From Gemmatimonadaceae bacterium (GTDB lineage Bacteria; Gemmatimonadota; Gemmatimonadetes; Gemmatimonadales; Gemmatimonadaceae): a stretch of 64,000 nt of DNA. Of the stretch, positions 1 to 8,282 are shown in pieces. The stretch lies in the NCBI GenBank assembly GCA_016742275.1, contig JACVCD010000003.1, positions 186,001 through 250,000 of the forward strand, in the 5' to 3' direction. The notes below the pieces were generated by a model. That model searched no databases and was not told where the DNA came from. It was given only the letters and a program-made list of their open reading frames with translations. Positions within the stretch are counted from its first letter, which is position 1, and every line of letters starts with the position of its first letter. Position numbers and translations under genes: made by a program.

Positions 1-62
1 TGGAGCCTCTCGCTCCGCATCCGTCCGCAATCCGCAACACTTCCCTGACCATACGAATCATC

Positions 63-1187
63 ATGCTGCAGTCCACGTTCATTCCAATCTCGGCGCTTCT
101 GCGCCGTGCACGGCCTCTGGCGCTTCTTGGTGCGCTGGCGGTTGCCGCTGCATGCGGCGACGATAGCATCAGCGAGCCGGATCCGGCACCGGGCTTCCTG
201 GGTGGCGTTCCGGGAAACCGTGAGATCGGTGTGCTGGTGAATTCCGGCACCAAGTCACTCACGCTGTTTCAGTTGGGTGCACCGACCAGCACGATTCAGA
301 TTCCACTGGGTTCGAGTGCCACAGTGACGCCGGTTGGTTTCTCACTGCGTGGTCGCCGTGCCGCGGTACCTCTTGGCAACGCGGCCAGCGTAGCCGTGGT
401 GAATCTGGAAACCGCCACTGTGTCCAAGTTCTTCACCTTCCCGAGCGGCAATACCACGGGGTCGGTATGGAGCAATGACACCACGGTGTTTGCGGCCAAC
501 ACCAACACCAACAAGATCGGCCGGTTCTACATCAATCAAACGTCCACGGAAATTACGAGCACGGTGGACGTGGCTCCTGCGCCGACGGCGATGGCGTTTG
601 CGGCGAATCGTGTGCTCGCGATCTCCGGCAACCTCGCCAACTTCGTGCCGATTGGTGAAGGTGTCGTGACTGCCATCAATCCCGCCACGATGGCGGTGAT
701 TGCCACCGTACCGACTGGTGGCACCAATCCCACCGAAGCGACCGTTGGCCCCGATGGTCTTCTGTACGTGCTTAACACCGGTGACTATGTCGCGCCGAGC
801 AGCATGGCCATCATCGATCCGGCAACGATGACGCGTGTCGCGCTGATCCCGAGTCTCAGCGTTGGCGCTGGTCATATCTCGATCGATGCCGCCGGTCTCG
901 CCTACATCTCGGGCTTCTCGTCGTCGACCGTGGTGTGGAATACCCGCACGCGTACCTTCGTGCGTGGCACTGACAATCCGGTGTGCGCACGCCGTGCGAC
1001 CGGTCAGTGCCGCGGCGCAACTTCGGCCGTGTTGAGTGGATCGACTGGCTTGTATCAGCTGTTCTTCGGCAGCACCTCGCAGGGGCTGACGCCGTATGCC
1101 TTCCGCTATGATCCGACCACGTACGCGTTGCGAGACAGCATTGCCGTCGGCGCCGGTCCGATGAGCCTTGTCATTCGCACGTTCTGA
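63..1187 (+). CDS. Lipoprotein beta-propeller, BtuG-like (putative corrinoid-binding surface protein)
   Basis: A 374-residue protein with a basic N-terminus, a hydrophobic stretch and a lipobox-like AAAC at about residues 28-31, so probably a lipoprotein. The rest consists of repeated YncE-like beta-propeller strands: phrases of the type 'INPATMAVIATV' and 'PDGLLYVLNTGD' recur at blade spacing. It lies 6 bp before cbiB and reads into the cobalamin operon. In Bacteroidota, BtuG is a surface beta-propeller lipoprotein that captures B12 for BtuB, and both the position and the fold fit that role. The function is inferred from fold and neighbourhood; YncE-like propellers bind many ligands. A TonB receptor would be expected just left of the window. 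Confidence 0.75.
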   Translation: MLQSTFIPISALLRRARPLALLGALAVAAACGDDSISEPDPAPGFLGGVPGNREIGVLVNSGTKSLTLFQLGAPTSTIQIPLGSSATVTPVGFSLRGRRAAVPLGNAASVAVVNLETATVSKFFTFPSGNTTGSVWSNDTTVFAANTNTNKIGRFYINQTSTEITSTVDVAPAPTAMAFAANRVLAISGNLANFVPIGEGVVTAINPATMAVIATVPTGGTNPTEATVGPDGLLYVLNTGDYVAPSSMAIIDPATMTRVALIPSLSVGAGHISIDAAGLAYISGFSSSTVVWNTRTRTFVRGTDNPVCARRATGQCRGATSAVLSGSTGLYQLFFGSTSQGLTPYAFRYDPTTYALRDSIAVGAGPMSLVIRTF

Positions 1188-1193
1188 TTCGGA

Positions 1194-2177
1194 ATGACCG
1201 GCGCGGTTGCCGGAGCCGCGACGTGTGCGCTGCTCTGCGATGTGTTGGTTGGTGAGCCGCCGTCCCCTCTACACCCCACGGTGTGGATGGGACGGTGGCT
1301 GGCGTTTGCGCGTCGAATGTTCGGAGCACCTGACCGCAGTGATTCGCCAGCGAGGGCACTGCTGGCTGGCGTGATGACTTTGATGATTGGACTGCTATTG
1401 GTTCTGATGGTGTCCGCTGTCGTTGCGTTTGCTGCCTTGCTTCTCGCGACGCGGTACGTGTCGCGATTCGTGCGTGGGTCAGCCGTGGCCACCGATGCGG
1501 CGCGTGCGATGGTGGATGGTCTGTTGCTCAAGCCAGCACTGGCCCTCCGGGCGTTGCTATCGGCATCTCGTGAGGTAGCCTCGGCGCTCAAGTCAAACGA
1601 CCTGGATCGCGCGCGGTCGCTGTTGTCCTGGCACTTGGTTTCCCGTGACACCACGCAACTGACAGACCATGAGGTGGCGGGCGCCACGCTGTCGTCGCTG
1701 GCCGAAAACTTTTCTGACAGCGTGGTGGCACCATTGTTGGCGTATCGTTTGGCCGGACTACCTGGCGCGTACGGCTATCGATTCGTCAATACCGCCGACG
1801 CCATGCATGGCTATCGCACGCCTGCACTTGAGTGGTTCGGAAAACCGGCGGCGCGACTCGACGATGTTCTCAACTGGGTGCCCGCCCGTCTCGCCGTTGC
1901 TGCGCTTGTACTTGGTACGCTCTGTTGCGGTGGCTCCGTTGTTGGCGCGGTCCGCGCGGCCTGGCGCGATGCTGGTCGTACGGCAAGTCCGAATGGCGGT
2001 TGGCCCATGGCGTGTCTGGCTGGCGCGCTCGATGTGCAACTCGTCAAGCGAGATCACTACGTATTGAACAGCAACGGACAGCTGCCTGTCGCATCACACG
2101 TCAATCAGGCATGCGCTATCGTGGCTGTTGCCACTCTACTCGTTGTGGTGATGATCGAAATCTCGTTGGTGGTCTGA
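1194..2177 (+). CDS. cbiB: Adenosylcobinamide-phosphate synthase CbiB/CobD (membrane protein)
   Basis: A 327-residue integral membrane protein that joins the aminopropanol phosphate side chain to adenosylcobyric acid, the last step before nucleotide-loop assembly. The family signature D-x-L-x-G-E-P-P near residue 17-24, followed by HPTVWMG, is clear. A strongly hydrophobic segment follows at about residues 55-80, and the conserved 'SLAENFSDSVVAPL' type region is at about 165-178. Length matches the family. It is the first biosynthetic gene of the operon and ends 2 bp before the aminotransferase that supplies its substrate. Confidence 0.93.
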   Translation: MTGAVAGAATCALLCDVLVGEPPSPLHPTVWMGRWLAFARRMFGAPDRSDSPARALLAGVMTLMIGLLLVLMVSAVVAFAALLLATRYVSRFVRGSAVATDAARAMVDGLLLKPALALRALLSASREVASALKSNDLDRARSLLSWHLVSRDTTQLTDHEVAGATLSSLAENFSDSVVAPLLAYRLAGLPGAYGYRFVNTADAMHGYRTPALEWFGKPAARLDDVLNWVPARLAVAALVLGTLCCGGSVVGAVRAAWRDAGRTASPNGGWPMACLAGALDVQLVKRDHYVLNSNGQLPVASHVNQACAIVAVATLLVVVMIEISLVV

Positions 2178-2179
2178 CC

Positions 2180-3250
2180 ATGCCACGACTACGCACTGCG
2201 CTCGCGGATATTGGTCCTGCTGTACACGGCGGTCGGCACGGTGCATCTGATGATGCATCGAACATCATCGACTTCAGTGTATGCCTCAACGCGCATGGAC
2301 CGGCGCCGGAGGTTGTATCGGCAATTGCTGCGTGTGTCGTGGACGAATACCCCGATCGGTCGAGTACGCGCGAAAGAGCTCTGGCCGCCGCATGGTATCA
2401 ACGGCCAATCGACGAGATCGTACTTGGTGCCGGTTCGGCCGAACTCATTCAGGCCACATGCCTGGCCTACCTGGAACCTGACCGCGCTGCATTGCTATTG
2501 CGCCCGTGCTTTGGTGAGTACGAACGTGCCGCACGGTTGACCGGTGCGTCCGTGCGCTCGGTGTGGTCTGTTAAGGATTTGCTTGCCATGATCACCGCCG
2601 ATGTTCATGTGGTGTTTGTTGCGAGCCCGACCAGTCCATACGGCGAACAACTGCCACTCTCCTCGATCCAGGCCATCGCCGAAGCCTGTCGGACGGCCGA
2701 TGCACTGCTCGTGCTGGATCAGGCGTACGACGCATTTGCGGCAAGACCGCACGGCACGCCGGTGCTTGCTGGTCATGATCATGTCTTGCATCTACGGTCG
2801 CTAACCAAAGATCACGCACTGGCTGGTGTGCGTGTGGCATTCGCCGTGTGCCCGCCAGAGGTGGCTCAAGCCATCGAGCAAGTGCGCGTGCCATGGATTG
2901 CCTCAGCTCCGACTCAGGCTGCGGCCTCGGCGCTCATGACTGACACCGCCATGCGTCATGCTGCCCAGACCATCGAGAGTATTCGTGCGGAAGCAGGGCG
3001 GATTACATCCGCTCTGAACGAGCTTGAGATCGTGGTAGAACCAACGGATACCCACTATCAGCTCATTGGCTGCCACGATGCGGCGCGGCTACGGGCCACC
3101 TTGCTCTCGCAACACGGCATTCTCGTGCGCGACACAACGTCCTTCGGCTTGCCGCAGCATGTACGGGTCGCAGCACGTACGCCACTGGATAACGACGCAC
3201 TGCTGCACGCCATGCGTGCACATCGCTCTCTCTTTCGAACAACGCCATGA
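2180..3250 (+). CDS. cobD: PLP-dependent threonine-phosphate decarboxylase / CobD-type aminotransferase-fold enzyme
   Basis: A 356-residue fold-type I PLP enzyme of the histidinol-phosphate aminotransferase family. In this context it most likely decarboxylates L-threonine-O-3-phosphate to aminopropanol phosphate for CbiB. Visible features are the G-A-G-S-A-E-L phosphate-binding turn, 'LDQAYDAF' (PLP-pyridine Asp) and the Schiff-base lysine in S-L-T-K. I chose the ATG at 2180, directly after the cbiB stop. The open frame extends to 1832, but that stretch overlaps cbiB and shows no family sequence. The last 4 bp overlap the next gene (ATGA), suggesting translational coupling. Confidence 0.88.
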   Translation: MPRLRTALADIGPAVHGGRHGASDDASNIIDFSVCLNAHGPAPEVVSAIAACVVDEYPDRSSTRERALAAAWYQRPIDEIVLGAGSAELIQATCLAYLEPDRAALLLRPCFGEYERAARLTGASVRSVWSVKDLLAMITADVHVVFVASPTSPYGEQLPLSSIQAIAEACRTADALLVLDQAYDAFAARPHGTPVLAGHDHVLHLRSLTKDHALAGVRVAFAVCPPEVAQAIEQVRVPWIASAPTQAAASALMTDTAMRHAAQTIESIRAEAGRITSALNELEIVVEPTDTHYQLIGCHDAARLRATLLSQHGILVRDTTSFGLPQHVRVAARTPLDNDALLHAMRAHRSLFRTTP

Positions 3251-3918
3251 CCGATCGTGAGTTGCCCACGTCTGAAGACGCCGATGAGCCGCGTACAGAT
3301 CCGTTGGCTGCACCCAAGCAGAGCCGACTCGCCAACGGCCGCACTGTTCCTACGCCGAAGCAGAAGCGCCCGGGTCCGTATCGAGTGCCGCCTCGTGCGA
3401 ATCGCCACGGTCTGTTGATCGTGAATACTGGCGATGGCAAAGGCAAAACGACCGCCGCACTGGGGGTCATGCTTCGCGCTCACGGCCGCGGTATGCATAC
3501 CGGCATGTTTCAGTTCGTAAAACGACTGACCAACACCGGTGAGCATCGCGTTGCCCGTCGCTTCGGTATAGAAATGGTTGCGCTCGGAGCGGGTTGCACA
3601 AAGGGAAAGAAGGACCGCACGCAAGATGCGGCATTGGCGAGGGAAGGATGGGTGCGATGCGCCGAACATCTCGCGGCGGGCACCTTTGATGTACTCATCC
3701 TCGATGAGCTCACGTTGCCTCTTGCGTGGGGGTGGCTCGACGAGAACGAGGTCATCTCCGCTTTGGCCAATCGGGTACAGGGCACCCATGTGATTGTCAC
3801 CGGACGTCATGCATCGCAGGCGCTCATCGATGCGGCCGACCTGGTAACGGACATGCGAGTCATCAAGCACCCCTATCGCACGCAGGGCATCAAGGCGCAG
3901 GGAGGCATTGACGTATGA
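3247..3918 (+). CDS. cobO: Corrinoid adenosyltransferase, CobO/BtuR family (copy 1)
   Basis: A 223-residue CobA/CobO/BtuR-type ATP:corrinoid adenosyltransferase, which transfers the 5'-deoxyadenosyl group of ATP to reduced cobalt. The P-loop GDGKGKTT is at residues 62-69, followed by 'GMFQFVK' and the conserved 'LILDELT' and 'VTGRHA' stretches. An additional basic, proline-rich N-terminal tail of about 50 residues precedes the domain and is missing from the next gene. It overlaps the preceding aminotransferase and the following paralogue by 4 bp each, so the three are probably translated in a coupled way. Confidence 0.9.
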   Translation: MTDRELPTSEDADEPRTDPLAAPKQSRLANGRTVPTPKQKRPGPYRVPPRANRHGLLIVNTGDGKGKTTAALGVMLRAHGRGMHTGMFQFVKRLTNTGEHRVARRFGIEMVALGAGCTKGKKDRTQDAALAREGWVRCAEHLAAGTFDVLILDELTLPLAWGWLDENEVISALANRVQGTHVIVTGRHASQALIDAADLVTDMRVIKHPYRTQGIKAQGGIDV

Positions 3919-4454
3919 GTACGGATCGGGCAACCCGACGTGGGCTCTTGCTGGTGAATACCGGCAATGGCAAGGGGAAGTCGACGGCCGCTCTCGGTAT
4001 CCTGGTGCGTGCTGCCGGATACAACTTTTCCATCGGCATGTTTCAGTTCATCAAGAGCGCCGAGACGCGCTACGGTGAGCACATCGCGGCTGAACTGCTC
4101 GGCGTGGATATCGTGCCACTTGGCGATGGATTTACATGGCTCTCCGACGATATCGCCGCCGATCGCGTGCTGGCGGAGAAAGGGTGGGAGCGTATCTGCG
4201 AGGCCATTGCCTCGGAGCAGTTTGATATCCTCATCCTCGACGAGCTGACCTACTGTCTGACCTATGGCTGGTTGGACGAGGCACGTGTGCTGGAGACTCT
4301 GCGGAACAGGCCATCCTGGATGCATGTCGTGGTGACGGGGCGCAATGCGTCGCCGGGATTGATCGAACTCGCGGACCTCGTAACGGAAATGCATCTTGTC
4401 AAACACCCCTTCCGTGAGAAGGGGATTCCCGCGCAGCCAGGAATTGAGTTGTGA
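3915..4454 (+). CDS. cobO: Corrinoid adenosyltransferase, CobO/BtuR family (copy 2)
   Basis: A 179-residue second CobO/BtuR-type adenosyltransferase in tandem with the first. The P-loop is GNGKGKST at residues 17-24, with 'GMFQFIKSAETRYGEH', 'LILDELTYCL' and 'VVTGRNAS' downstream. Length is close to a minimal BtuR and there is no basic N-terminal tail. The two copies share the architecture but differ substantially in sequence, so this is an old duplication or two separate acquisitions. The start overlaps the first copy's stop as ATGA, and its own stop overlaps the GTG start of the CobC-CobT fusion. Confidence 0.9.
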   Translation: MSTDRATRRGLLLVNTGNGKGKSTAALGILVRAAGYNFSIGMFQFIKSAETRYGEHIAAELLGVDIVPLGDGFTWLSDDIAADRVLAEKGWERICEAIASEQFDILILDELTYCLTYGWLDEARVLETLRNRPSWMHVVVTGRNASPGLIELADLVTEMHLVKHPFREKGIPAQPGIEL

Positions 4455-6151
4455 GTCCTGCAACTCCACTAGAAGTGTCAGCTCGACTGTTGATTGTCCG
4501 CCACGGCGAAACGTCGTACAATCGTATGGGTCGGGTGCAGGGAAGCATCGACATTCCGATGTCGGCACAGGGCGAACGGCACATGACCCGACTCGCCAAC
4601 CGCATTGTGAGTGACGTGGATGTGGCCTACACGTCGCCATTGCTGAGGGCATGGCGTTCGGCCCAGCTATTGATCGGCTCGCGCGATATTGCACTCCACG
4701 ATGCGCCGGACCTTGCGGAGATGCACTATGGGGCCTGCCAGGGAGCACACGAGGAGGAGTGGCCGCCGGGATCGTCGGAGCAGTGGCGCGAGGATCCGTG
4801 GCAGATGGCATTCCCTGATGGTGAGTCGCTGCCGGCGCTTCGCAGGCGCGTGCATCGCGCGGTGACGGACATCGTGCGTCGACATCACGGGCAACGAGTA
4901 CTGGTGTCGACGCATGGGCTGGTAGCTCGTATCCTCCTGACCGAAGCTCTGCAGCGTTCGCCACAGGAATTCTGGGGGCTGCGCATTCCCAATGCTGCCG
5001 CGTGGTGGGTGCAATGTCGCGTCGATGCCGATGGCGGGCTGCATCTGAGCGACGTGCGAAGCGCGGAGCCCGTGGTAACTCCGGAGCTCGCGCAGCTTGT
5101 TGTGGACAGCAAGACAAAACCTCAGGGATCCCTGGGCGTGATCGAATCGATTGCTGTTCAGCTGGCAGTGCTACAGCAGTCGCTCTGTCCGGTAATTGGT
5201 CGTGCGCGCATCTGTGTGTTTGGCGGTGACCATGGCGTGACCAACGAAGGCGTCAGTGCCTATCCTTCTGCTGTCACCGCCGAGATGATGCGCAACTTTG
5301 CATCCGGTGGAGCCGCGATCAATGCGTTCGCGCGGGCCAATGATATCGAGCTCGAAGTCGTGGATGTCGGTGTGGCAAGCGAACTTCCTGATTGGCCGGG
5401 TGTTCGCCGCGAAAAAGTACGGCAAGGCACAGAGAACTTTCGGCGTGGCGCGGCCATGTCAGCAGCGGATATCGATGCGGCGATGGCAGTTGGCGCGGGC
5501 GCGATCAAACGCGCTGCGGCCTCCGGTGCGGACGCTGTTGGTCTGGGCGAGATGGGAATTGGCAACAGCACCAGTGCCGCAGCGCTGCTTGCCGCGTTGA
5601 CCGGTGCATCCGGTGAGGAAACTGCCGGCAGTGGCACGGGGGTGCATGGCGAGTCATTGCGGCGCAAGCAGCGGGTGGTTGATGATTCGATTGCGATGCA
5701 CCGCGCGGAAATGACGCTTGCAGGTGCAGACGCGCCACGTGAGTGGATTCGTCGAGTGGGAGGTCTTGAGATCGCGGCAATGGTTGGTGCGGCGATCGAA
5801 AGCACGCAGCATGACATGGTGCTGATTGCAGACGGTTTCATTTCGACGGTGGCCGTACTGGCCGCAGCCGAAGTGTTGTCAGCGGAAACGCCTGCGCGGG
5901 TACGACCGCTGTTTGCTCGTCTGGTGCTCGCGCATCGCTCTACTGAGCGCGGAGTTGCCCGCATGCTCGATCGACTCACGCAACTCGCCGGCACACCACA
6001 GCAACCGGTGCTCGATTTGTCCATGCGACTTGGCGAAGGTACGGGCGCCGCGTTGGTTGTGCCCTTACTGCGTGCGTCAGCGGCAATGATGCGCGATATG
6101 TCCACCTTCAGTGAAGCCGCTGTCTCCACGGCAAGTGGATCTGGCGCATGA
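4451..6151 (+). CDS. cobT: CobC-CobT fusion: alpha-ribazole phosphatase domain plus nicotinate-nucleotide:DMB phosphoribosyltransferase
   Basis: A 566-residue two-domain protein. Residues about 12-205 are a histidine phosphatase (phosphoglycerate mutase fold) domain with the RHGE motif (H18) and the second catalytic histidine in STHGLV (H155), as in alpha-ribazole-5'-phosphate phosphatase CobC. Residues about 213-555 are a full CobT: 'KTKPQGSLG', 'GGDHGV', 'GEMGIGNST' (E367) and the C-terminal 'RLGEGTGAAL' (E529, matching the catalytic Glu of Salmonella CobT). The protein would make alpha-ribazole phosphate and dephosphorylate it. The frame is continuous with no internal stop. The GTG start overlaps the preceding stop (GTGA). 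Confidence 0.92.
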   Translation: MSPATPLEVSARLLIVRHGETSYNRMGRVQGSIDIPMSAQGERHMTRLANRIVSDVDVAYTSPLLRAWRSAQLLIGSRDIALHDAPDLAEMHYGACQGAHEEEWPPGSSEQWREDPWQMAFPDGESLPALRRRVHRAVTDIVRRHHGQRVLVSTHGLVARILLTEALQRSPQEFWGLRIPNAAAWWVQCRVDADGGLHLSDVRSAEPVVTPELAQLVVDSKTKPQGSLGVIESIAVQLAVLQQSLCPVIGRARICVFGGDHGVTNEGVSAYPSAVTAEMMRNFASGGAAINAFARANDIELEVVDVGVASELPDWPGVRREKVRQGTENFRRGAAMSAADIDAAMAVGAGAIKRAAASGADAVGLGEMGIGNSTSAAALLAALTGASGEETAGSGTGVHGESLRRKQRVVDDSIAMHRAEMTLAGADAPREWIRRVGGLEIAAMVGAAIESTQHDMVLIADGFISTVAVLAAAEVLSAETPARVRPLFARLVLAHRSTERGVARMLDRLTQLAGTPQQPVLDLSMRLGEGTGAALVVPLLRASAAMMRDMSTFSEAAVSTASGSGA

Positions 6152-7014
6152 GTGAGCCAAGCGCTAACGCCGTGTCGCCATCGGGCGGATTGCTGGCGCG
6201 TGAAGCGCGAGCACTGGCATCGGCGTGCACCTTTCTGACGCGTCTTCCTGCGTGGCGATTCGTTGCGCACGACACCGGTGATTTGCCACGGTCCGCAGCC
6301 TATTTCCCGTTGATTGGTGCGCTCGTTGGCGGTGTTGGTGCAACAGTCCTGGCGGCGGGACTCATCTGGTGGACTCCTCTGGTCGCTGCCACACTATCCA
6401 CGATCGCCACCGTGCGATTTACCGGCGCCTTCCACGAGGATGCGTTGGCGGATTCGCTGGACGGATTCGGCGGTGGCTGGGATCGCGAGCAGGTGCTGGC
6501 CATCATGAAGGACAGCCGTGTCGGATCGTATGCGCTGGTTGGCATGTGCCTGGCTCTCCTGCTCAAGTGCGCGACGCTGACAGAAGTGGCGACGACCGGC
6601 GCCGTCCACTGGTCTGGCATGCCGTTAGTGGCACGGGTATTGGTCGCTGCGCATGCCATGGGGCGATGTGCGAGCGTGTGGCTCATCGCAGTGCTACCCT
6701 ATGTACGACCCGCCAGTGCTACACCGGATAAGCGAGAGAGCGCAGGGCGTCCATTCGTGAATGGCGTATCCCGCTGGCGCGTTCTTTTTGCCACAATTGC
6801 CACCCTTGTCATCGGTGCTGCGTGTCTCGGGCAGAGCTTGCTGGTGGTCATGCTGGTGGCCGTTGTCGGGACTATACTGGCTGGACGCTATTTCCGTCGT
6901 CGCATTGGGGGAATCACCGGTGACGCACTTGGTGCCGTCAATCAGGTTGTAGAGGTGCTTGTATACCTGACTATCACGGCACTACCCACTACGATGGAGA
7001 GTGTTGCTCCGTGA
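6148..7014 (+). CDS. cobS: Adenosylcobinamide-GDP ribazoletransferase CobS
   Basis: A 288-residue membrane enzyme that joins adenosylcobinamide-GDP to alpha-ribazole (or its phosphate) to finish cobalamin. The family signature 'FHEDALADSLDGFGGG' followed by 'MKDSRVGSYA' lies at about residues 92-127. 'CTFLTRLP' near residue 30 and the C-terminal 'GGITGDALGAVNQ' complete the pattern. Several hydrophobic segments fill the rest. The ATG overlaps the stop of the CobC-CobT gene (ATGA), and the last 4 bp overlap the following phosphatase gene (GTGA). Confidence 0.95.
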   Translation: MSEPSANAVSPSGGLLAREARALASACTFLTRLPAWRFVAHDTGDLPRSAAYFPLIGALVGGVGATVLAAGLIWWTPLVAATLSTIATVRFTGAFHEDALADSLDGFGGGWDREQVLAIMKDSRVGSYALVGMCLALLLKCATLTEVATTGAVHWSGMPLVARVLVAAHAMGRCASVWLIAVLPYVRPASATPDKRESAGRPFVNGVSRWRVLFATIATLVIGAACLGQSLLVVMLVAVVGTILAGRYFRRRIGGITGDALGAVNQVVEVLVYLTITALPTTMESVAP

Positions 7015-7634
7015 ACACCAGCGCCAATACGCTGCAGCTAATTCTTGTTCGGCACGCGGAGGCTGATGGGGCATCGGGACGGTGCATTGGTCATACAGAC
7101 CTTCCGCTATCAGAGGCGGGGCGTGCGTCATTGGAGATGCTGTGCTCGAGCAAGGGTGAGTTTGCGCAGGCACTCGCAGCACGCGTGCAAGATACAGTGC
7201 TTCTCAGCAGCGACTTGATACGGGCGCGCGAAACGGCGGCTCGCATTGGCACGACCTTCAACATTCCAGTCTCCCGTGATGCACGCCTGCGCGAAATGTC
7301 ATTCGGCGCCTGGGACGGCGCGACATGGCAGCATCTCGAAGCAACGGATGGTGAACGGCTCGGCGCGTGGATGGAGCAATGGCAAACGGCGGCTCCGCCG
7401 GAAGGAGAAAGCGTTGCCGATGTGCTGCAACGTGTCGATGCTGTACTCGCCGAACTGCGCCGTCTCCCTCAGGGACTGGTCATCGTCGTGGCGCATGCCG
7501 GGTGGATACGGCTGGCGCTGTGCCGAATGCGGGATATCTCGTCCGATCGCATGTTCGACCTGGAAGTCCCCTACGCTGCACCAATTGTCTGCCGCGTAGA
7601 TCGCGAAACCGGTCGATCAGTGTTGGTGCAGTGA
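7011..7634 (+). CDS. cobC: Histidine phosphatase family protein, second CobC-like alpha-ribazole phosphatase
   Basis: A 207-residue phosphoglycerate-mutase-fold phosphatase. 'LVRHAEADG' gives the first catalytic His (RHA rather than the usual RHGE), 'LSSDLIRARETA' follows and 'VVAHAGWIRL' holds the second catalytic His. As the last gene of the cobalamin operon it probably dephosphorylates alpha-ribazole phosphate or adenosylcobalamin phosphate. It duplicates the activity of the N-terminal domain of the CobC-CobT fusion three genes upstream. The GTG start overlaps the cobS stop. Its 3' end overlaps the end of convergent kynB by 18 bp. Confidence 0.85.
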   Translation: MNTSANTLQLILVRHAEADGASGRCIGHTDLPLSEAGRASLEMLCSSKGEFAQALAARVQDTVLLSSDLIRARETAARIGTTFNIPVSRDARLREMSFGAWDGATWQHLEATDGERLGAWMEQWQTAAPPEGESVADVLQRVDAVLAELRRLPQGLVIVVAHAGWIRLALCRMRDISSDRMFDLEVPYAAPIVCRVDRETGRSVLVQ

Positions 7635-8255
7635 ACGCAGCACCGCACGAACGGGAGCGGCGTCGGCTCCGGTAACCAGGAGCGGAGGCGCTACGAGTTC
7701 ATAGTCGCCGGCCGCAACATAGCGCAGGTCGAGATTCTCCAGGACGAATGCGCCGCGACCAAGCAAGGCATGATGCACATCGAGGGTCTTGCTGTGTCTG
7801 TGGTCAACGCTTGGCGCATCAACACCCCAGAGTACCAGCCCTTCATCCACCAGCCAATCGGCGGCTTCTGAGGTCAGCACGGGCCAGTCGTCAGGAAAGG
7901 CACCATCGGCAATTGTGCGTCCAGTGCGCAGCAAGACGCGCGCCGGGATGGTCGGACCAAGAAGCCGCCGAAGTGCTTCGACGCTGAGCGAATGCGGCAG
8001 GGATTCCTGTGGTGCTGTGATGACGCGAACCGGGCCGATGAACGCTGACACCGTCAATGCTTCGGACGCGGGCCAGCCATCGTGCACATGCAATGGTGCG
8101 TCGGCATGTGTGCCGACATGAAAGCTGGTGGTGATTGCGGCCAGATTGATGCTGTCACCACGATCAATGCGACAGGTCCAACCGCATTCAAAGGGCTGAT
8201 CGCCGGGCCACTCGCGCGTGGCGGCGCTCATGGGGATGCTGATGTCGTGAATCAT
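7617..8255 (-). CDS. kynB: Kynurenine formamidase (cyclase family)
   Basis: A 212-residue metal-dependent hydrolase of the cyclase/KynB family, which converts N-formylkynurenine to kynurenine in tryptophan degradation. The diagnostic metal-binding pattern H-V-G-T-H-A-D-A-P-L-H is near residues 46-56, and 'LWGVDAPSVD' lies further on. It is the last gene of the minus-strand run and follows kynA by 27 bp, giving the first two enzymes of the kynurenine pathway side by side. No kynureninase is present in the window. The end overlaps the convergent cobC-like gene by 18 bp, leaving no room for a separate terminator. Confidence 0.92.
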   Translation of the reverse strand: MIHDISIPMSAATREWPGDQPFECGWTCRIDRGDSINLAAITTSFHVGTHADAPLHVHDGWPASEALTVSAFIGPVRVITAPQESLPHSLSVEALRRLLGPTIPARVLLRTGRTIADGAFPDDWPVLTSEAADWLVDEGLVLWGVDAPSVDHRHSKTLDVHHALLGRGAFVLENLDLRYVAAGDYELVAPPLLVTGADAAPVRAVLRSLHQH

Positions 8256-8282
8256 GAGCGTCGCCTATCGCGATGGAGGAAA

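Noticed and set aside
1832-2179. In-frame upstream extension of the CobD-type enzyme gene
   Set aside because: It lies inside cbiB in another frame and shows Arg/Cys-rich composition typical of out-of-frame translation. The family sequence begins at the ATG at 2180.
3873-5117. Long open frame on the minus strand opposite cobO and the CobC-CobT fusion
   Set aside because: High-GC antisense shadow; composition is His/Arg/Pro-rich and no family is recognisable, while the plus strand has clear enzymes throughout.
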